From positions 1,120,225 to 1,184,224 of the forward strand of contig OY987308.1 in NCBI GenBank assembly GCA_963920635.1: DNA of 64,000 bases, given 5' to 3'. The notes beneath the pieces were generated by a model that saw nothing but the letters and a program-made list of their open reading frames with translations, was not told where the DNA came from and did not search any database. The DNA is from Pseudeuparius sepicola. Lineage: Eukaryota; Arthropoda; Insecta; Coleoptera; Anthribidae. The translations under genes were made by a program, and so were the position numbers. Each line of letters opens with the position of its first letter. Position 1 is the stretch's first letter. Below are positions 24,106 through 38,208 of this stretch, one piece after another.

Positions 24106-27100
24106 CATTTGCCAGGCCGTAGGAAAAACACGACAGGCGAAAAACTGTCAAAACTCTGTATATCCCGGACAAAAAAAATCGCCATTTCTTTATGATTCGA
24201 TGTGCGCCAACGGTGCCTTGTAAAAACTGTTGGGGAGGGTCCCCCCTACAACCCATACAACGCCGAAACATTTGCCAGGCCGTAGGAAAAACACGACAGG
24301 CGAAAAACTGTCAAAACTCTGTATATCCCGGACAAAAAAAAATCGCCATTTCTTTATGATTCGATGTGCGCCAACGGCGCCTTGTAAAAACTGTTGGAGA
24401 GGGTCTCCCCCACACCCCATATAACGCCGAAACATTTGCCAGGCCGTAGGAAATAAACTACAGGCGAAAAACCGTCAAAAATCTGTATATCCCGGACAAA
24501 AAAAAATCGCCATTTCTTTATGATTCGATGTGCGCCAACGGCGCCTTGTAAAAACTGTTGGAGAGGGTCTCCCCCACACCCCATACAACGCCGAAACATT
24601 TGCCAGGCCGTAGGAAATAAACTACAGGCGAAAAACCGTCAAAAATCTGTATATCCCGGACAAAAAAAAATCGCCATTTCTTTATGATTCGATGTGCGCC
24701 AACGGCGCCTTGTAAAAACTGTTGGGGAGGGTCCCCCCTACAACCCATACAACGCCGAAACATTTGCCAGGCCGTAGGAAATAAACTACAGGCGAAAAAC
24801 CGTCAAAACTCTGTATATCCCGGACAAAAAAAAATCGCCATTTCTTTATGATTCGATGTGCGCCAACGGCGCCTTGTAAAAACTGTTGGGGAGGGTCCCC
24901 CCTACAACCCATACAACGCCGAAACATTTGCCAAGCCGTAGGAAAAACACGACAGGCGAAAAACTGTCAAAACTCTGTATATCCCGGACAAAAAAAAATC
25001 GCCATTTCTTTATGATTCGATGTGCGCCAACGGCGCCTTGTAAAAACTGTTGGGGAGGGTCCCCCCTACAACCCATACAACGCCGAAACATTTGCCAGGC
25101 CGTAGGAAAAACACGACAGGCGAAAAACTGTCAAAACTCTGTATATCCCGGACAAAAAAAAATCGCCATTTCTTTATGATTCGATGTGCGCCAACGGCGC
25201 CTTGTAATAACTGTTGGAGAGGGTCTCCCCCACACCCCATACAACGCCGAAACATTTGCCAGGCCGTAGGAAATAAACTACAGGCGAAAAACCGTCAAAA
25301 CTCTGTATATCCCGGACAAAAAAAAATCGCCATTTCTTTATGATTCGATGTGCGCCAACGGCGCCTTGTAAAAACTGTTGGAGAGGGTCCCCCCTACAAC
25401 CCATACAACGCCGAAACATTTGCCAGGCCGTAGGAAAAACACGACAGGCGAAAAACTGTCAAAACTCTGTATATCCCGGACAAAAAAAAATCGCCATTTC
25501 TTTATGATTCGATGTGCGCCAACGGCGCCTTGTAAAAACTGTTGGAGAGGGTCTCCCCCACACCCCATACAACGCCGAAACATTTGCCAGGCCGTAGGAA
25601 ATAAACTACAGGCGAAAAACCGTCAAAACTCTGTATATCCCGGACAAAAAAAAATCGCCATTTCTTTATGATTCGATGTGCGCCAACGGCGCCTTGTAAA
25701 AACTGTTGGGGAGGGTCCCCCCTACAACCCATACAACGCCGAAACATTTGCCAGGCCGTAGGAAAAACACGACAGGCGAAAAACTGTCAAAACTCTGTAT
25801 ATCCCGGACAAAAAAAAATCGCCATTTCTTTATGATTCGATGTGCGCCAACGGCGCCTTGTAAAAACTGTTGGGGAGGGTCCCCCCTACAACCCATACAA
25901 CGCCGAAACATTTGCCAGGCCGTAGGAAAAACACGACAGGCGAAAAACTGTCAAAACTCTGTATATCCCGGACAAAAAAAAATCGCCATTTCTTTATGAT
26001 TCGATGTGCGCCAACGGCGCCTTGTAAAAACTGTTGGGGAGGGTCCCCCCTACAACCCATACAACGCCGAAACATTTGCCAGGCCGTAGGAAAAACACGA
26101 CAGGCGAAAAACTGTCAAAACTCTGTATATCCCGGACAAAAAAAAATCGCCATTTCTTTATGATTCGATGTGCGCCAACGGCGCCTTGTAAAAACTGTTG
26201 GGGAGGGTCCCCCCTACAACCCATACAACGCCGAAACATTTGCCAGGCCGTAGGAAAAACACGACAGGCGAAAAACTGTCAAAACTCTGTATATCCCGGA
26301 CAAAAAAAAATCGCCATTTCTTTATGATTCGATGTGCGCCAACGGCGCCTTGTAAAAACTGTTGGGGAGGGTCCCCCCTACAACCCATACAACGCCGAAA
26401 CATTTGCCAGGCCGTAGGAAAAACACGTCAGGCGAAAAACTGTCAAAACTCTGTATATCCCGGACAAAAAAAAATCGCCATTTCTTTATGATTCGATGTG
26501 CGCCAACGGCGCCTTGTAAAAACTGTTGGGGAGGGTCCCCCCTACAACCCATACAACGCCGAAACATTTGCCAGGCCGTAGGAAATAAACTACAGGCGAA
26601 AAACCGTCAAAACTCTGTATATCCCGGACAAAAAAAAATCGCCATTTCTTTATGATTCGATGTGCGCCAACGGCGCCTTGTAAAAACTGTTGGGGAGGGT
26701 CCCCCCTACAACCCATACAACGCCGAAACATTTGCCAGGCCGTAGGAAAAACACGTCAGGCGAAAAACTGTCAAAACTCTGTATATCCCGGACAAAAAAA
26801 AATCGCCATTTCTTTATGATTCGATGTGCGCCAACGGCGCCTTGTAAAAACTGTTGGGGAGGGTCCCCCCTACAACCCATACAACGCCGAAACATTTGCC
26901 AGGCCGTAGGAAATAAACTACAGGCGAAAAACCGTCAAAACTCTGTATATCCCGGACAAAAAAAAATCGCCATTTCTTTATGATTCGATGTGCGCCAACG
27001 GCGCCTTGTAAAAACTGTTGGGGAGGGTCCCCCCTACAACCCATACAACGCCGAAACATTTGCCAGGCCGTAGGAAAAACACGACAGGCGAAAAACTGTC

Positions 27101-28860
27101 AAAACTCTGTATATCCCGGACAAAAAAAAATCGCCATTTCTTTATGATTCGATGTGCGCCAACGGCGCCTTGTAAAAACTGTTGGAGAGGGTCTCCCCCA
27201 CACCCCATACAACGCCGAAACATTTGCCAGGCCGTAGGAAAAACACGACAGGCGAAAAACTGTCAAAACTCTGTATATCCCGGACAAAAAAAAATCGCCA
27301 TTTCTTTATGATTCGATGTGCGCCAACGGCGCCTTGTAAAAACTGTTGGGGAGGGTCCCCCCTACAACCCATACAACGCCGAAACATTTGCCAGGCCGTA
27401 GGAAAAACACGACAGGCGAAAAACTGTCAAAACTCTGTATATCCCGGACAAAAAAAAATCGCCATTTCTTTATGATTCGATGTGCGCCAACGGCGCCTTG
27501 TAAAAACTGTTGGAGAGGGTCTCCCCCACACCCCATACAACGCCGAAACATTTGCCAGGCCGTAGGAAATAAACTACAGGCGAAAAACCGTCAAAAATCT
27601 GTATATCCCGGACAAAAAAAAATCGCCATTTCTTTATGATTCGATGTGCGCCAACGGCGCCTTGTAAAAACTGTTGGGGAGGGTCCCCCCTACAACCCAT
27701 ACAACGCCGAAACATTTGCCAGGCCGTAGGAAATAAACTACAGGCGAAAAACCGTCAAAACTCTGTATATCCCGGACAAAAAAAAATCGCCATTTCTTTA
27801 TGATTCGATGTGCGCCAACGGCGCCTTGTAAAAACTGTTGGGGAGGGTCCCCCCTACAACCCATACAACGCCGAAACATTTGCCAGGCCGTAGGAAAAAC
27901 ACGACAGGCGAAAAACTGTCAAAACTCTGTATATCCCGGACAAAAAAAAATCGCCATTTCTTTATGATTCGATGTGCGCCAACGGCGCCTTGTAAAAACT
28001 GTTGGGGAGGGTCCCCCCTACAACCCATACAACGCCGAAACATTTGCCAGGCCGTAGGAAAAACACGACAGGCGAAAAACTGTCAAAACTCTGTATATCC
28101 CGGACAAAAAAAAATCGCCATTTCTTTATGATTCGATGTGCGCCAACGGCGCCTTGTAAAAACTGTTGGGGAGGGTCCCCCCTACAACCCATACAACGCC
28201 GAAACATTTGCCAGGCCGTAGGAAAAACACGACAGGCGAAAAACTGTCAAAACTCTGTATATCCCGGACAAAAAAAAATCGCCATTTCTTTATGATTCGA
28301 TGTGCGCCAACGGCGCCTTGTAAAAACTGTTGGGGAGGGTCCCCCCTACAACCCATACAACGCCGAAACATTTGCCAGGCCGTAGGAAATAAACTACAGG
28401 CGAAAAACCGTCAAAACTCTGTATATCCCGGACAAAAAAAAATCGCCATTTCTTTATGATTCGATGTGCGCCAACGGCGCCTTGTAAAAACTGTTGGGGA
28501 GGGTCCCCCCTACAACCCATACAACGCCGAAACATTTGCCAGGCCGTAGGAAAAACACGACAGGCGAAAAACTGTCAAAACTCTGTATATCCCGGACAAA
28601 AAAAAATCGCCATTTCTTTATGATTCGATGTGCGCCAACGGCGCCTTGTAAAAACTGTTGGGGAGGGTCCCCCCTACAACCCATACAACGCCGAAACATT
28701 TGCCAGGCCGTAGGAAATAAACTACAGGCGAAAAACCGTCAAAACTCTGTATATCCCGGACAAAAAAAAATCGCCATTTCTTTATGATTCGATGTGCGCC
28801 AACGGCGCCTTGTAAAAACTGTTGGAGAGGGTCTCCCCCACACCCCATACAACGCCGAAA
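24106..28860 (+). repeat. Long HOR, copy A (29 monomers, 4,755 bp)
   Basis: Order by type: aG (A8, cggtgcc), aE, nKE, nKG, nSG, aG (ccaagcc), aE, nS with 130A/138C, aE, nSG, aG x4, tG, nSG, tG, nSG, aE, aG, aE, nKG, nSG, aG, aG, aG, nSG, aG, nSE. The order and the private marks A8, cggtgcc and ccaagcc recur in copy B exactly 4,755 bp later. Relative to copy B this copy lacks two monomers. The unit at 25,253 has the left half of copy B's nS unit at 30,008 and the right half of copy B's 130A/138C unit at 30,336, as expected after an unequal exchange. Private marks of this copy are catataacg near 24,421 and gtaataactg near 25,208. Confidence 0.85.
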
Positions 28861-31800
28861 CATTTGCCAGCCCGTAGGAAAAACACGACAGGCGAAAAAC
28901 TGTCAAAACTCTGTATATCCCGGACAAAAAAAATCGCCATTTCTTTATGATTCGATGTGCGCCAACGGTGCCTTGTAAAAACTGTTGGGGAGGGTCCCCC
29001 CTACAACCCATACAACGCCGAAACATTTGCCAGGCCGTAGGAAAAACACGACAGGCGAAAAACTGTCAAAACTCTGTATATCCCGGACAAAAAAAAATCG
29101 CCATTTCTTTATGATTCGATGTGCGCCAACGGCGCCTTGTAAAAACTGTTGGAGAGGGTCTCCCCCACACCCCATACAACGCCGAAACATTTGCCAGGCC
29201 GTAGGAAATAAACTACAGGCGAAAAACCGTCAAAAATCTGTATATCCCGGACAAAAAAAAATCGCCATTTCTTTATGATTCGATGTGCGCCAACGGCGCC
29301 TTGTAAAAACTGTTGGAGAGGGTCTCCCCCACACCCCATACAACGCCGAAACATTTGCCAGGCCGTAGGAAATAAACTACAGGCGAAAAACCGTCAAAAA
29401 TCTGTATATCCCGGACAAAAAAAAATCGCCATTTCTTTATGATTCGATGTGCGCCAACGGCGCCTTGTAAAAACTGTTGGGGAGGGTCCCCCCTACAACC
29501 CATACAACGCCGAAACATTTGCCAGGCCGTAGGAAATAAACTACAGGCGAAAAACCGTCAAAACTCTGTATATCCCGGACAAAAAAAAATCGCCATTTCT
29601 TTATGATTCGATGTGCGCCAACGGCGCCTTGTAAAAACTGTTGGGGAGGGTCCCCCCTACAACCCATACAACGCCGAAACATTTGCCAAGCCGTAGGAAA
29701 AACACGACAGGCGAAAAACTGTCAAAACTCTGTATATCCCGGACAAAAAAAAATCGCCATTTCTTTATGATTCGATGTGCGCCAACGGCGCCTTGTAAAA
29801 ACTGTTGGGGAGGGTCCCCCCTACAACCCATACAACGCCGAAACATTTGCCAGGCCGTAGGAAAAACACGACAGGCGAAAAACTGTCAAAACTCTGTATA
29901 TCCCGGACAAAAAAAAATCGCCATTTCTTTATGATTCGATGTGCGCCAACGGCGCCTTGTAAAAACTGTTGGAGAGGGTCTCCCCCACACCCCACACAAC
30001 GCCGAAACATTTGCCAGGCCGTAGGAAATAAACTACAGGCGAAAAACCGTCAAAACTCTGTATATCCCGGACAAAAAAAAATCGCCATTTCTTTATGATT
30101 CGATGTGCGCCAACGGCGCCTTGTAAAAACTGTTGGGGAGGGTCCCCCCTACAACCCATACAACGCCGAAACATTTGCGAGGCCGTAGGAAAAACACGAC
30201 AGGCGAAAAACTGTCAAAACTCTGTATATCCCGGACAAAAAAAAATCGCCATTTCTTTATGATTCGATGTGCGCCAACGGCGCCTTGTAAAAACTGTTGG
30301 GGAGGGTCCCCCCTACAACCCATACAACGCCGAAACATTTGCCAGGCCGTAGGAAAAACACGACAGGCGAAAAACTGTCAAAACTCTGTATATCCCGGAC
30401 AAAAAAAAATCGCCATTTCTTTATGATTCGATGTGCGCCAACGGCGCCTTGTAAAAACTGTTGGAGAGGGTCCCCCCTACAACCCATACAACGCCGAAAC
30501 ATTTGCCAGGCCGTAGGAAAAACACGACAGGCGAAAAACTGTCAAAACTCTGTATATCCCGGACAAAAAAAAATCGCCATTTCTTTATGATTCGATGTGC
30601 GCCAACGGCGCCTTGTAAAAACTGTTGGAGAGGGTCTCCCCCACACCCCATACAACGCCGAAACATTTGCCAGGCCGTAGGAAATAAACTACAGGCGAAA
30701 AACCGTCAAAACTCTGTATATCCCGGACAAAAAAAAATCGCCATTTCTTTATGATTCGATGTGCGCCAACGGCGCCTTGTAAAAACTGTTGGGGAGGGTC
30801 CCCCCTACAACCCATACAACGCCGAAACATTTGCCAGGCCGTAGGAAAAACACGACAGGCGAAAAACTGTCAAAACTCTGTATATCCCGGACAAAAAAAA
30901 ATCGCCATTTCTTTATGATTCGATGTGCGCCAACGGCGCCTTGTAAAAACTGTTGGGGAGGGTCCCCCCTACAACCCATACAACGCCGAAACATTTGCCA
31001 GGCCGTAGGAAAAACACGACAGGCGAAAAACTGTCAAAACTCTGTATATCCCGGACAAAAAAAAATCGCCATTTCTTTATGATTCGATGTGCGCCAACGG
31101 CGCCTTGTAAAAACTGTTGGGGAGGGTCCCCCCTACAACCCATACAACGCCGAAACATTTGCCAGGCCGTAGGAAAAACACGACAGGCGAAAAACTGTCA
31201 AAACTCTGTATATCCCGGACAAAAAAAAATCGCCATTTCTTTATGATTCGATGTGCGCCAACGGCGCCTTGTAAAAACTGTTGGGGAGGGTCCCCCCTAC
31301 AACCCATACAACGCCGAAACATTTGCCAGGCCGTAGGAAAAACACGACAGGCGAAAAACTGTCAAAACTCTGTATATCCCGGACAAAAAAAAATCGCCAT
31401 TTCTTTATGATTCGATGTGCGCCAACGGCGCCTTGTAAAAACTGTTGGGGAGGGTCCCCCCTACAACCCATACAACGCCGAAACATTTGCCAGGCCGTAG
31501 GAAAAACACGTCAGGCGAAAAACTGTCAAAACTCTGTATATCCCGGACAAAAAAAAATCGCCATTTCTTTATGATTCGATGTGCGCCAACGGCGCCTTGT
31601 AAAAACTGTTGGGGAGGGTCCCCCCTACAACCCATACAACGCCGAAACATTTGCCAGGCCGTAGGAAATAAACTACAGGCGAAAAACCGTCAAAACTCTG
31701 TATATCCCGGACAAAAAAAAATCGCCATTTCTTTATGATTCGATGTGCGCCAACGGCGCCTTGTAAAAACTGTTGGGGAGGGTCCCCCCTACAACCCATA

Positions 31801-33943
31801 CAACGCCGAAACATTTGCCAGGCCGTAGGAAAAACACGTCAGGCGAAAAACTGTCAAAACTCTGTATATCCCGGACAAAAAAAAATCGCCATTTCTTTAT
31901 GATTCGATGTGCGCCAACGGCGCCTTGTAAAAACTGTTGGGGAGGGTCCCCCCTACAACCCATACAACGCCGAAACATTTGCCAGGCCGTAGGAAATAAA
32001 CTACAGGCGAAAAACCGTCAAAACTCTGTATATCCCGGACAAAAAAAAATCGCCATTTCTTTATGATTCGATGTGCGCCAACGGCGCCTTGTAAAAACTG
32101 TTGGGGAGGGTCCCCCCTACAACCCATACAACGCCGAAACATTTGCCAGGCCGTAGGAAAAACACGACAGGCGAAAAACTGTCAAAACTCTGTATATCCC
32201 GGACAAAAAAAAATCGCCATTTCTTTATGATTCGATGTGCGCCAACGGCGCCTTGTAAAAACTGTTGGAGAGGGTCTCCCCCACACCCCATACAACGCCG
32301 AAACATTTGCCAGGCCGTAGGAAAAACACGACAGGCGAAAAACTGTCAAAACTCTGTATATCCCGGACAAAAAAAAATCGCCATTTCTTTATGATTCGAT
32401 GTGCGCCAACGGCGCCTTGTAAAAACTGTTGGGGAGGGTCCCCCCTACAACCCATACAACGCCGAAACATTTGCCAGGCCGTAGGAAAAACACGACAGGC
32501 GAAAAACTGTCAAAACTCTGTATATCCCGGACAAAAAAAAATCGCCATTTCTTTATGATTCGATGTGCGCCAACGGCGCCTTGTAAAAACTGTTGGAGAG
32601 GGTCTCCCCCACACCCCATACAACGCCGAAACATTTGCCAGGCCGTAGGAAATAAACTACAGGCGAAAAACCGTCAAAAATCTGTATATCCCGGACAAAA
32701 AAAAATCGCCATTTCTTTATGATTCGATGTGCGCCAACGGCGCCTTGTAAAAACTGTTGGGGAGGGTCCCCCCTACAACCCATACAACGCCGAAACATTT
32801 GCCAGGCCGTAGGAAATAAACTACAGGCGAAAAACCGTCAAAACTCTGTATATCCCGGACAAAAAAAAATCGCCATTTCTTTATGATTCGATGTGCGCCA
32901 ACGGCGCCTTGTAAAAACTGTTGGGGAGGGTCCCCCCTACAACCCATACAACGCCGAAACATTTGCCAGGCCGTAGGAAAAACACGACAGGCGAAAAACT
33001 GTCAAAACTCTGTATATCCCGGACAAAAAAAAATCGCCATTTCTTTATGATTCGATGTGCGCCAACGGCGCCTTGTAAAAACTGTTGGGGAGGGTCCCCC
33101 CTACAACCCATACAACGCCGAAACATTTGCCAGGCCGTAGGAAAAACACGACAGGCGAAAAACTGTCAAAACTCTGTATATCCCGGACAAAAAAAAATCG
33201 CCATTTCTTTATGATTCGATGTGCGCCAACGGCGCCTTGTAAAAACTGTTGGGGAGGGTCCCCCCTACAACCCATACAACGCCGAAACATTTGCCAGGCC
33301 GTAGGAAAAACACGACAGGCGAAAAACTGTCAAAACTCTGTATATCCCGGACAAAAAAAAATCGCCATTTCTTTATGATTCGATGTGCGCCAACGGCGCC
33401 TTGTAAAAACTGTTGGGGAGGGTCCCCCCTACAACCCATACAACGCCGAAACATTTGCCAGGCCGTAGGAAATAAACTACAGGCGAAAAACCGTCAAAAC
33501 TCTGTATATCCCGGACAAAAAAAAATCGCCATTTCTTTATGATTCGATGTGCGCCAACGGCGCCTTGTAAAAACTGTTGGGGAGGGTCCCCCCTACAACC
33601 CATACAACGCCGAAACATTTGCCAGGCCGTAGGAAAAACACGACAGGCGAAAAACTGTCAAAACTCTGTATATCCCGGACAAAAAAAAATCGCCATTTCT
33701 TTATGATTCGATGTGCGCCAACGGCGCCTTGTAAAAACTGTTGGGGAGGGTCCCCCCTACAACCCATACAACGCCGAAACATTTGCCAGGCCGTAGGAAA
33801 TAAACTACAGGCGAAAAACCGTCAAAACTCTGTATATCCCGGACAAAAAAAAATCGCCATTTCTTTATGATTCGATGTGCGCCAACGGCGCCTTGTAAAA
33901 ACTGTTGGAGAGGGTCTCCCCCACACCCCATACAACGCCGAAA
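28861..33943 (+). repeat. Long HOR, copy B (31 monomers, 5,083 bp)
   Basis: Same order as copy A with two extra monomers (nSG and aG, at about 30,008-30,335). The copy starts with a private change (cagcccg) that also opens the next unit at 33,944, 5,083 bp later. That downstream unit has A9 and cggcgcc, so homology to a third copy stops within it. Shared marks with copy A are A8 and cggtgcc (28,929 and 28,969) and ccaagcc (29,688). Private marks are ccacacaac near 29,995 and tttgcgagg near 30,179. Whether A lost or B gained the two units cannot be settled here, but the hybrid unit in A favours loss. Confidence 0.85.
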
Positions 33944-36732
33944 CATTTGCCAGCCCGTAGGAAAAACACGACAGGCGAAAAACTGTCAAAACTCTGTATA
34001 TCCCGGACAAAAAAAAATCGCCATTTCTTTATGATTCGATGTGCGCCAACGGCGCCTTGTAAAAACTGTTGGGGAGGGTCCCCCCTACAACCCATACAAC
34101 GCCGAAACATTTGCCAGGCCGTAGGAAAAACACGACAGGCGAAAAACTGTCAAAACTCTGTATATCCCGGACAAAAAAAAATCGCCATTTCTTTATGATT
34201 CGATGTGCGCCAACGGCGCCTTGTAAAAACTATTGGAGAGGGTCTCCCCCACACCCCATACAACGCCGAAACATTTGCCAGGCCGTAGGAAAAACACGAC
34301 AGGCGAAAAACTGTCAAAACTCTGTATATCCCGGACAAAAAAAAATCGCCATTTCTTTATGATTCGATGTGCGCCAACGGCGCCTTGTAAAAACTGTTGG
34401 GGAGGGTCCCCCCTACAACCCATACAACGCCGAAACATTTGCCAGGCCGTAGGAAAAACACGACAGGCGAAAAACTGTCAAAACTCTGTATATCCCGGAC
34501 AAAAAAAAATCGCCATTTCTTTATGATTCGATGTGCGCCAACGGCGCCTTGTAAAAACTGTTGGAGAGGGTCTCCCCCACACCCCATACAACGCCGAAAC
34601 ATTTGCCAGGCCGTAGGAAATAAACTACAGGCGAAAAACCGTCAAAACTCTGTATATCCCGGACAAAAAAAAATCGCCATTTCTTTATGATTCGATGTGC
34701 GCCAACGGCGCCTTGTAAAAACTGTTGGGGAGGGTCCCCCCTACAACCCATACAACGCCGAAACATTTGCCAGGCCGTAGGAAATAAACTACAGGCGAAA
34801 AACCGTCAAAACTCTGTATATCCCGGACAAAAAAAAATCGCCATTTCTTTATGATTCGATGTGCGCCAACGGCGCCTTGTAAAAACTGTTGGGGAGGGTC
34901 CCCCCTACAACCCATACAACGCCGAAACATTTGCCAGGCCGTAGGAAAAACACGACAGGCGAAAAACTGTCAAAACTCTGTATATCCCGGACAAAAAAAA
35001 ATCGCCATTTCTTTATGATTCGATGTGCGCCAACGGCGCCTTGTAAAAACTGTTGGGGAGGGTCCCCCCTACAACCCATACAACGCCGAAACATTTGCCA
35101 GGCCGTAGGAAAAACACGACAGGCGAAAAACTGTCAAAACTCTGTATATCCCGGACAAAAAAAAATCGCCATTTCTTTATGATTCGATGTGCGCCAACGG
35201 CGCCTTGTAAAAACTGTTGGGGAGGGTCCCCCCTACAACCCATACAACGCCGAAACATTTGCCAGGCCGTAGGAAAAACACGACAGGCGAAAAACTGTCA
35301 AAACTCTGTATATCCCGGACAAAAAAAAATCGCCATTTCTTTATGATTCGATGTGCGCCAACGGCGCCTTGTAAAAACTGTTGGAGAGGGTCTCCCCCAC
35401 ACCCCATACAACGCCGAAACATTTGCCAGGCCGTAGGAAATAAACTACAGGCGAAAAACCGTCAAAAATCTGTATATCCCGGACAAAAAAAAATCGCCAT
35501 TTCTTTATGATTCGATGTGCGCCAACGGCGCCTTGTAAAAACTGTTGGAGAGGGTCTCCCCCACACCCCATACAACGCCGAAACATTTGCCAGGCCGTAG
35601 GAAATAAACTACAGGCGAAAAACCGTCAAAAATCTGTATATCCCGGACAAAAAAAAATCGCCATTTCTTTATGATTCGATGTGCGCCAACGGCGCCTTGT
35701 AAAAACTGTTGGGGAGGGTCCCCCCTACAACCCATACAACGCCGAAACATTTGCCAGGCCGTAGGAAATAAACTACAGGCGAAAAACCGTCAAAACTCTG
35801 TATATCCCGGACAAAAAAAAATCGCCATTTCTTTATGATTCGATGTGCGCCAACGGCGCCTTGTAAAAACTGTTGGGGAGGGTCCCCCCTACAACCCATA
35901 CAACGCCGAAACATTTGCCAGGCCGTAGGAAAAACACGACAGGCGAAAAACTGTCAAAACTCTGTATATCCCGGACAAAAAAAAATCGCCATTTCTTTAT
36001 GATTCGATGTGCGCCAACGGCGCCTTGTAAAAACTGTTGGAGAGGGTCTCCCCCACACCCCATACAACGCCGAAACATTTGCCAGGCCGTAGGAAATAAA
36101 CTACAGGCGAAAAACCGTCAAAAATCTGTATATCCCGGACAAAAAAAAAATCGCCATTTCTTTATGATTCGATGTGCGCCAACGGCGCCTTGTAAAAACT
36201 GTTGGGGAGGGTCCCCCCTACAACCCATACAACGCCGAAACATTTGCCAGGCCGTAGGAAAAACACGACAGGCGAAAAACTGTCAAAACTCTGTATATCC
36301 CGGACAAAAAAAAATCGCCATTTCTTTATGATTCGATGTGCGCCAACGGCGCCTTGTAAAAACTGTTGGAGAGGGTCTCCCCCACACCCCATACAACGCC
36401 GAAACATTTGCCAGGCCGTAGGAAATAAACTACAGGCGAAAAACCGTCAAAAATCTGTATATCCCGGACAAAAAAAAATCGCCATTTCTTTATGATTCGA
36501 TGTGCGCCAACGGCGCCTTGTAAAAACTGTTGGGGAGGGTCCCCCCTACAACCCATACAACGCCGAAACATTTGCCAGGCCGTAGGAAATAAACTACAGG
36601 CGAAAAACCGTCAAAACTCTGTATATCCCGGACAAAAAAAAATCGCCATTTCTTTATGATTCGATGTGCGCCAACGGCGCCTTGTAAAAACTGTTGGGGA
36701 GGGTCCCCCCTACAACCCATACAACGCCGAAA
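33944..36732 (+). repeat. Mosaic satellite segment, 17 monomers
   Basis: Order by type: aG, aY, aG, aE, nSG, nSG, aG, aG, aE, nKE, nKG, nSG, aE, nKG (A10, 165 bp), aE, nKG, nSG. The aY at 34,108 is the first Y after a 19-kb gap. The aE nKE nKG nSG run at 35,256 repeats the opening of the 7-8-mer module, and the aE nKG pairs foreshadow the dimer block at 38.2 kb. Confidence 0.75.
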
Positions 36733-37552
36733 CATTTGCCAGGCCGTAGGAAAAACACGTCAGGCGAAAAACTGTCAAAACTCTGTATATCCCGGACAAA
36801 AAAAAATCGCCATTTCTTTATGATTCGATGTGCGCCAACGGCGCCTTGTAAAAACTATTGGAGAGGGTCTCCCCCACACCCCATACAACGCCGAAACATT
36901 TGCCAGGCCGTAGGAAAAACACGACAGGCGAAAAACTGTCAAAACTCTGTATATCCCGGACAAAAAAAAATCGCCATTTCTTTATGATTCGATGTGCGCC
37001 AACGGCGCCTTGTAAAAACTGTTGGGGAGGGTCCCCCCTACAACCCATACAACGCCGAAACATTTGCCAGGCCGTAGGAAAAACACGTCAGGCGAAAAAC
37101 TGTCAAAACTCTGTATATCCCGGACAAAAAAAAATCGCCATTTCTTTATGATTCGATGTGCGCCAACGGCGCCTTGTAAAAACTGTTGGGGAGGGTCCCC
37201 CCTACAACCCATACAACGCCGAAACATTTGCCAGGCCGTAGGAAAAACACGTCAGGCGAAAAACTGTCAAAACTCTGTATATCCCGGACAAAAAAAAATC
37301 GCCATTTCTTTATGATTCGATGTGCGCCAACGGCGCCTTGTAAAAACTGTTGGGGAGGGTCCCCCCTACAACCCATACAACGCCGAAACATTTGCCAGGC
37401 CGTAGGAAATAAACTACAGGCGAAAAACCGTCAAAACTCTGTATATCCCGGACAAAAAAAAATCGCCATTTCTTTATGATTCGATGTGCGCCAACGGCGC
37501 CTTGTAAAAACTGTTGGGGAGGGTCCCCCCTACAACCCATACAACGCCGAAA
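36733..37552 (+). repeat. Five-monomer block tY aG tG tG nSG, first occurrence
   Basis: The order tY aG tG tG nSG occurs here and again at 40,341, a spacing of 3,608 bp (22 monomers). The flanks differ: nSG before and aE after this copy, nKG before and aG (41C) after the second. The spacing equals the period of the HOR that begins at 43.5 kb, but the type order is not that of the 22-mer. Confidence 0.7.
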
Positions 37553-38208
37553 CATTTGCCAGGCCGTAGGAAAAACACGACAGGCGAAAAACTGTCAAAA
37601 CTCTGAATATCCCGGACAAAAAAAAATCGCCATTTCTTTATGATTCGATGTGCGCCAACGGCGCCTTGTAAAAACTGTTGGAGAGGGTCTCCCCCACACC
37701 CCATACAACGCCGAAACATTTGCCAGGCCGTAGGAAATAAACTACAGGCGAAAAACCGTCAAAAATCTGTATATCCCGGACAAAAAAAAATCGCCATTTC
37801 TTTATGATTCGATGTGCGCCAACGGCGCCTTGTAAAAACTGTTGGGGAGGGTCCCCCCTACAACCCATACAACGCCGAAACATTTGCCAGGCCGTAGGAA
37901 ATAAACTACAGGCGAAAAACCGTCAAAACTCTGTATATCCCGGACAAAAAAAAATCGCCATTTCTTTATGATTCGATGTGCGCCAACGGCGCCTTGTAAA
38001 AACTGTTGGGGAGGGTCCCCCCTACAACCCATACAACGCCGAAACATTTGCCAGGCCGTAGGAAAAACACGACAGGCGAAAAACTGTCAAAACTCTGTAT
38101 ATCCCGGACAAAAAAAAATCGCCATTTCTTTATGATTCGATGTGCGCCAACGGCGCCTTGTAAAAACTGTTGGGGAGGGTCCCCCCTACAACCCATACAA
38201 CGCCGAAA
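37553..38208 (+). repeat. Four-monomer linker aE nKG nSG aG
   Basis: Four ordinary 164-bp units join the five-monomer block to the dimer block. The first has a private T-to-A change giving ctctgaatat near 37,607. Nothing else distinguishes the segment. Confidence 0.7.
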
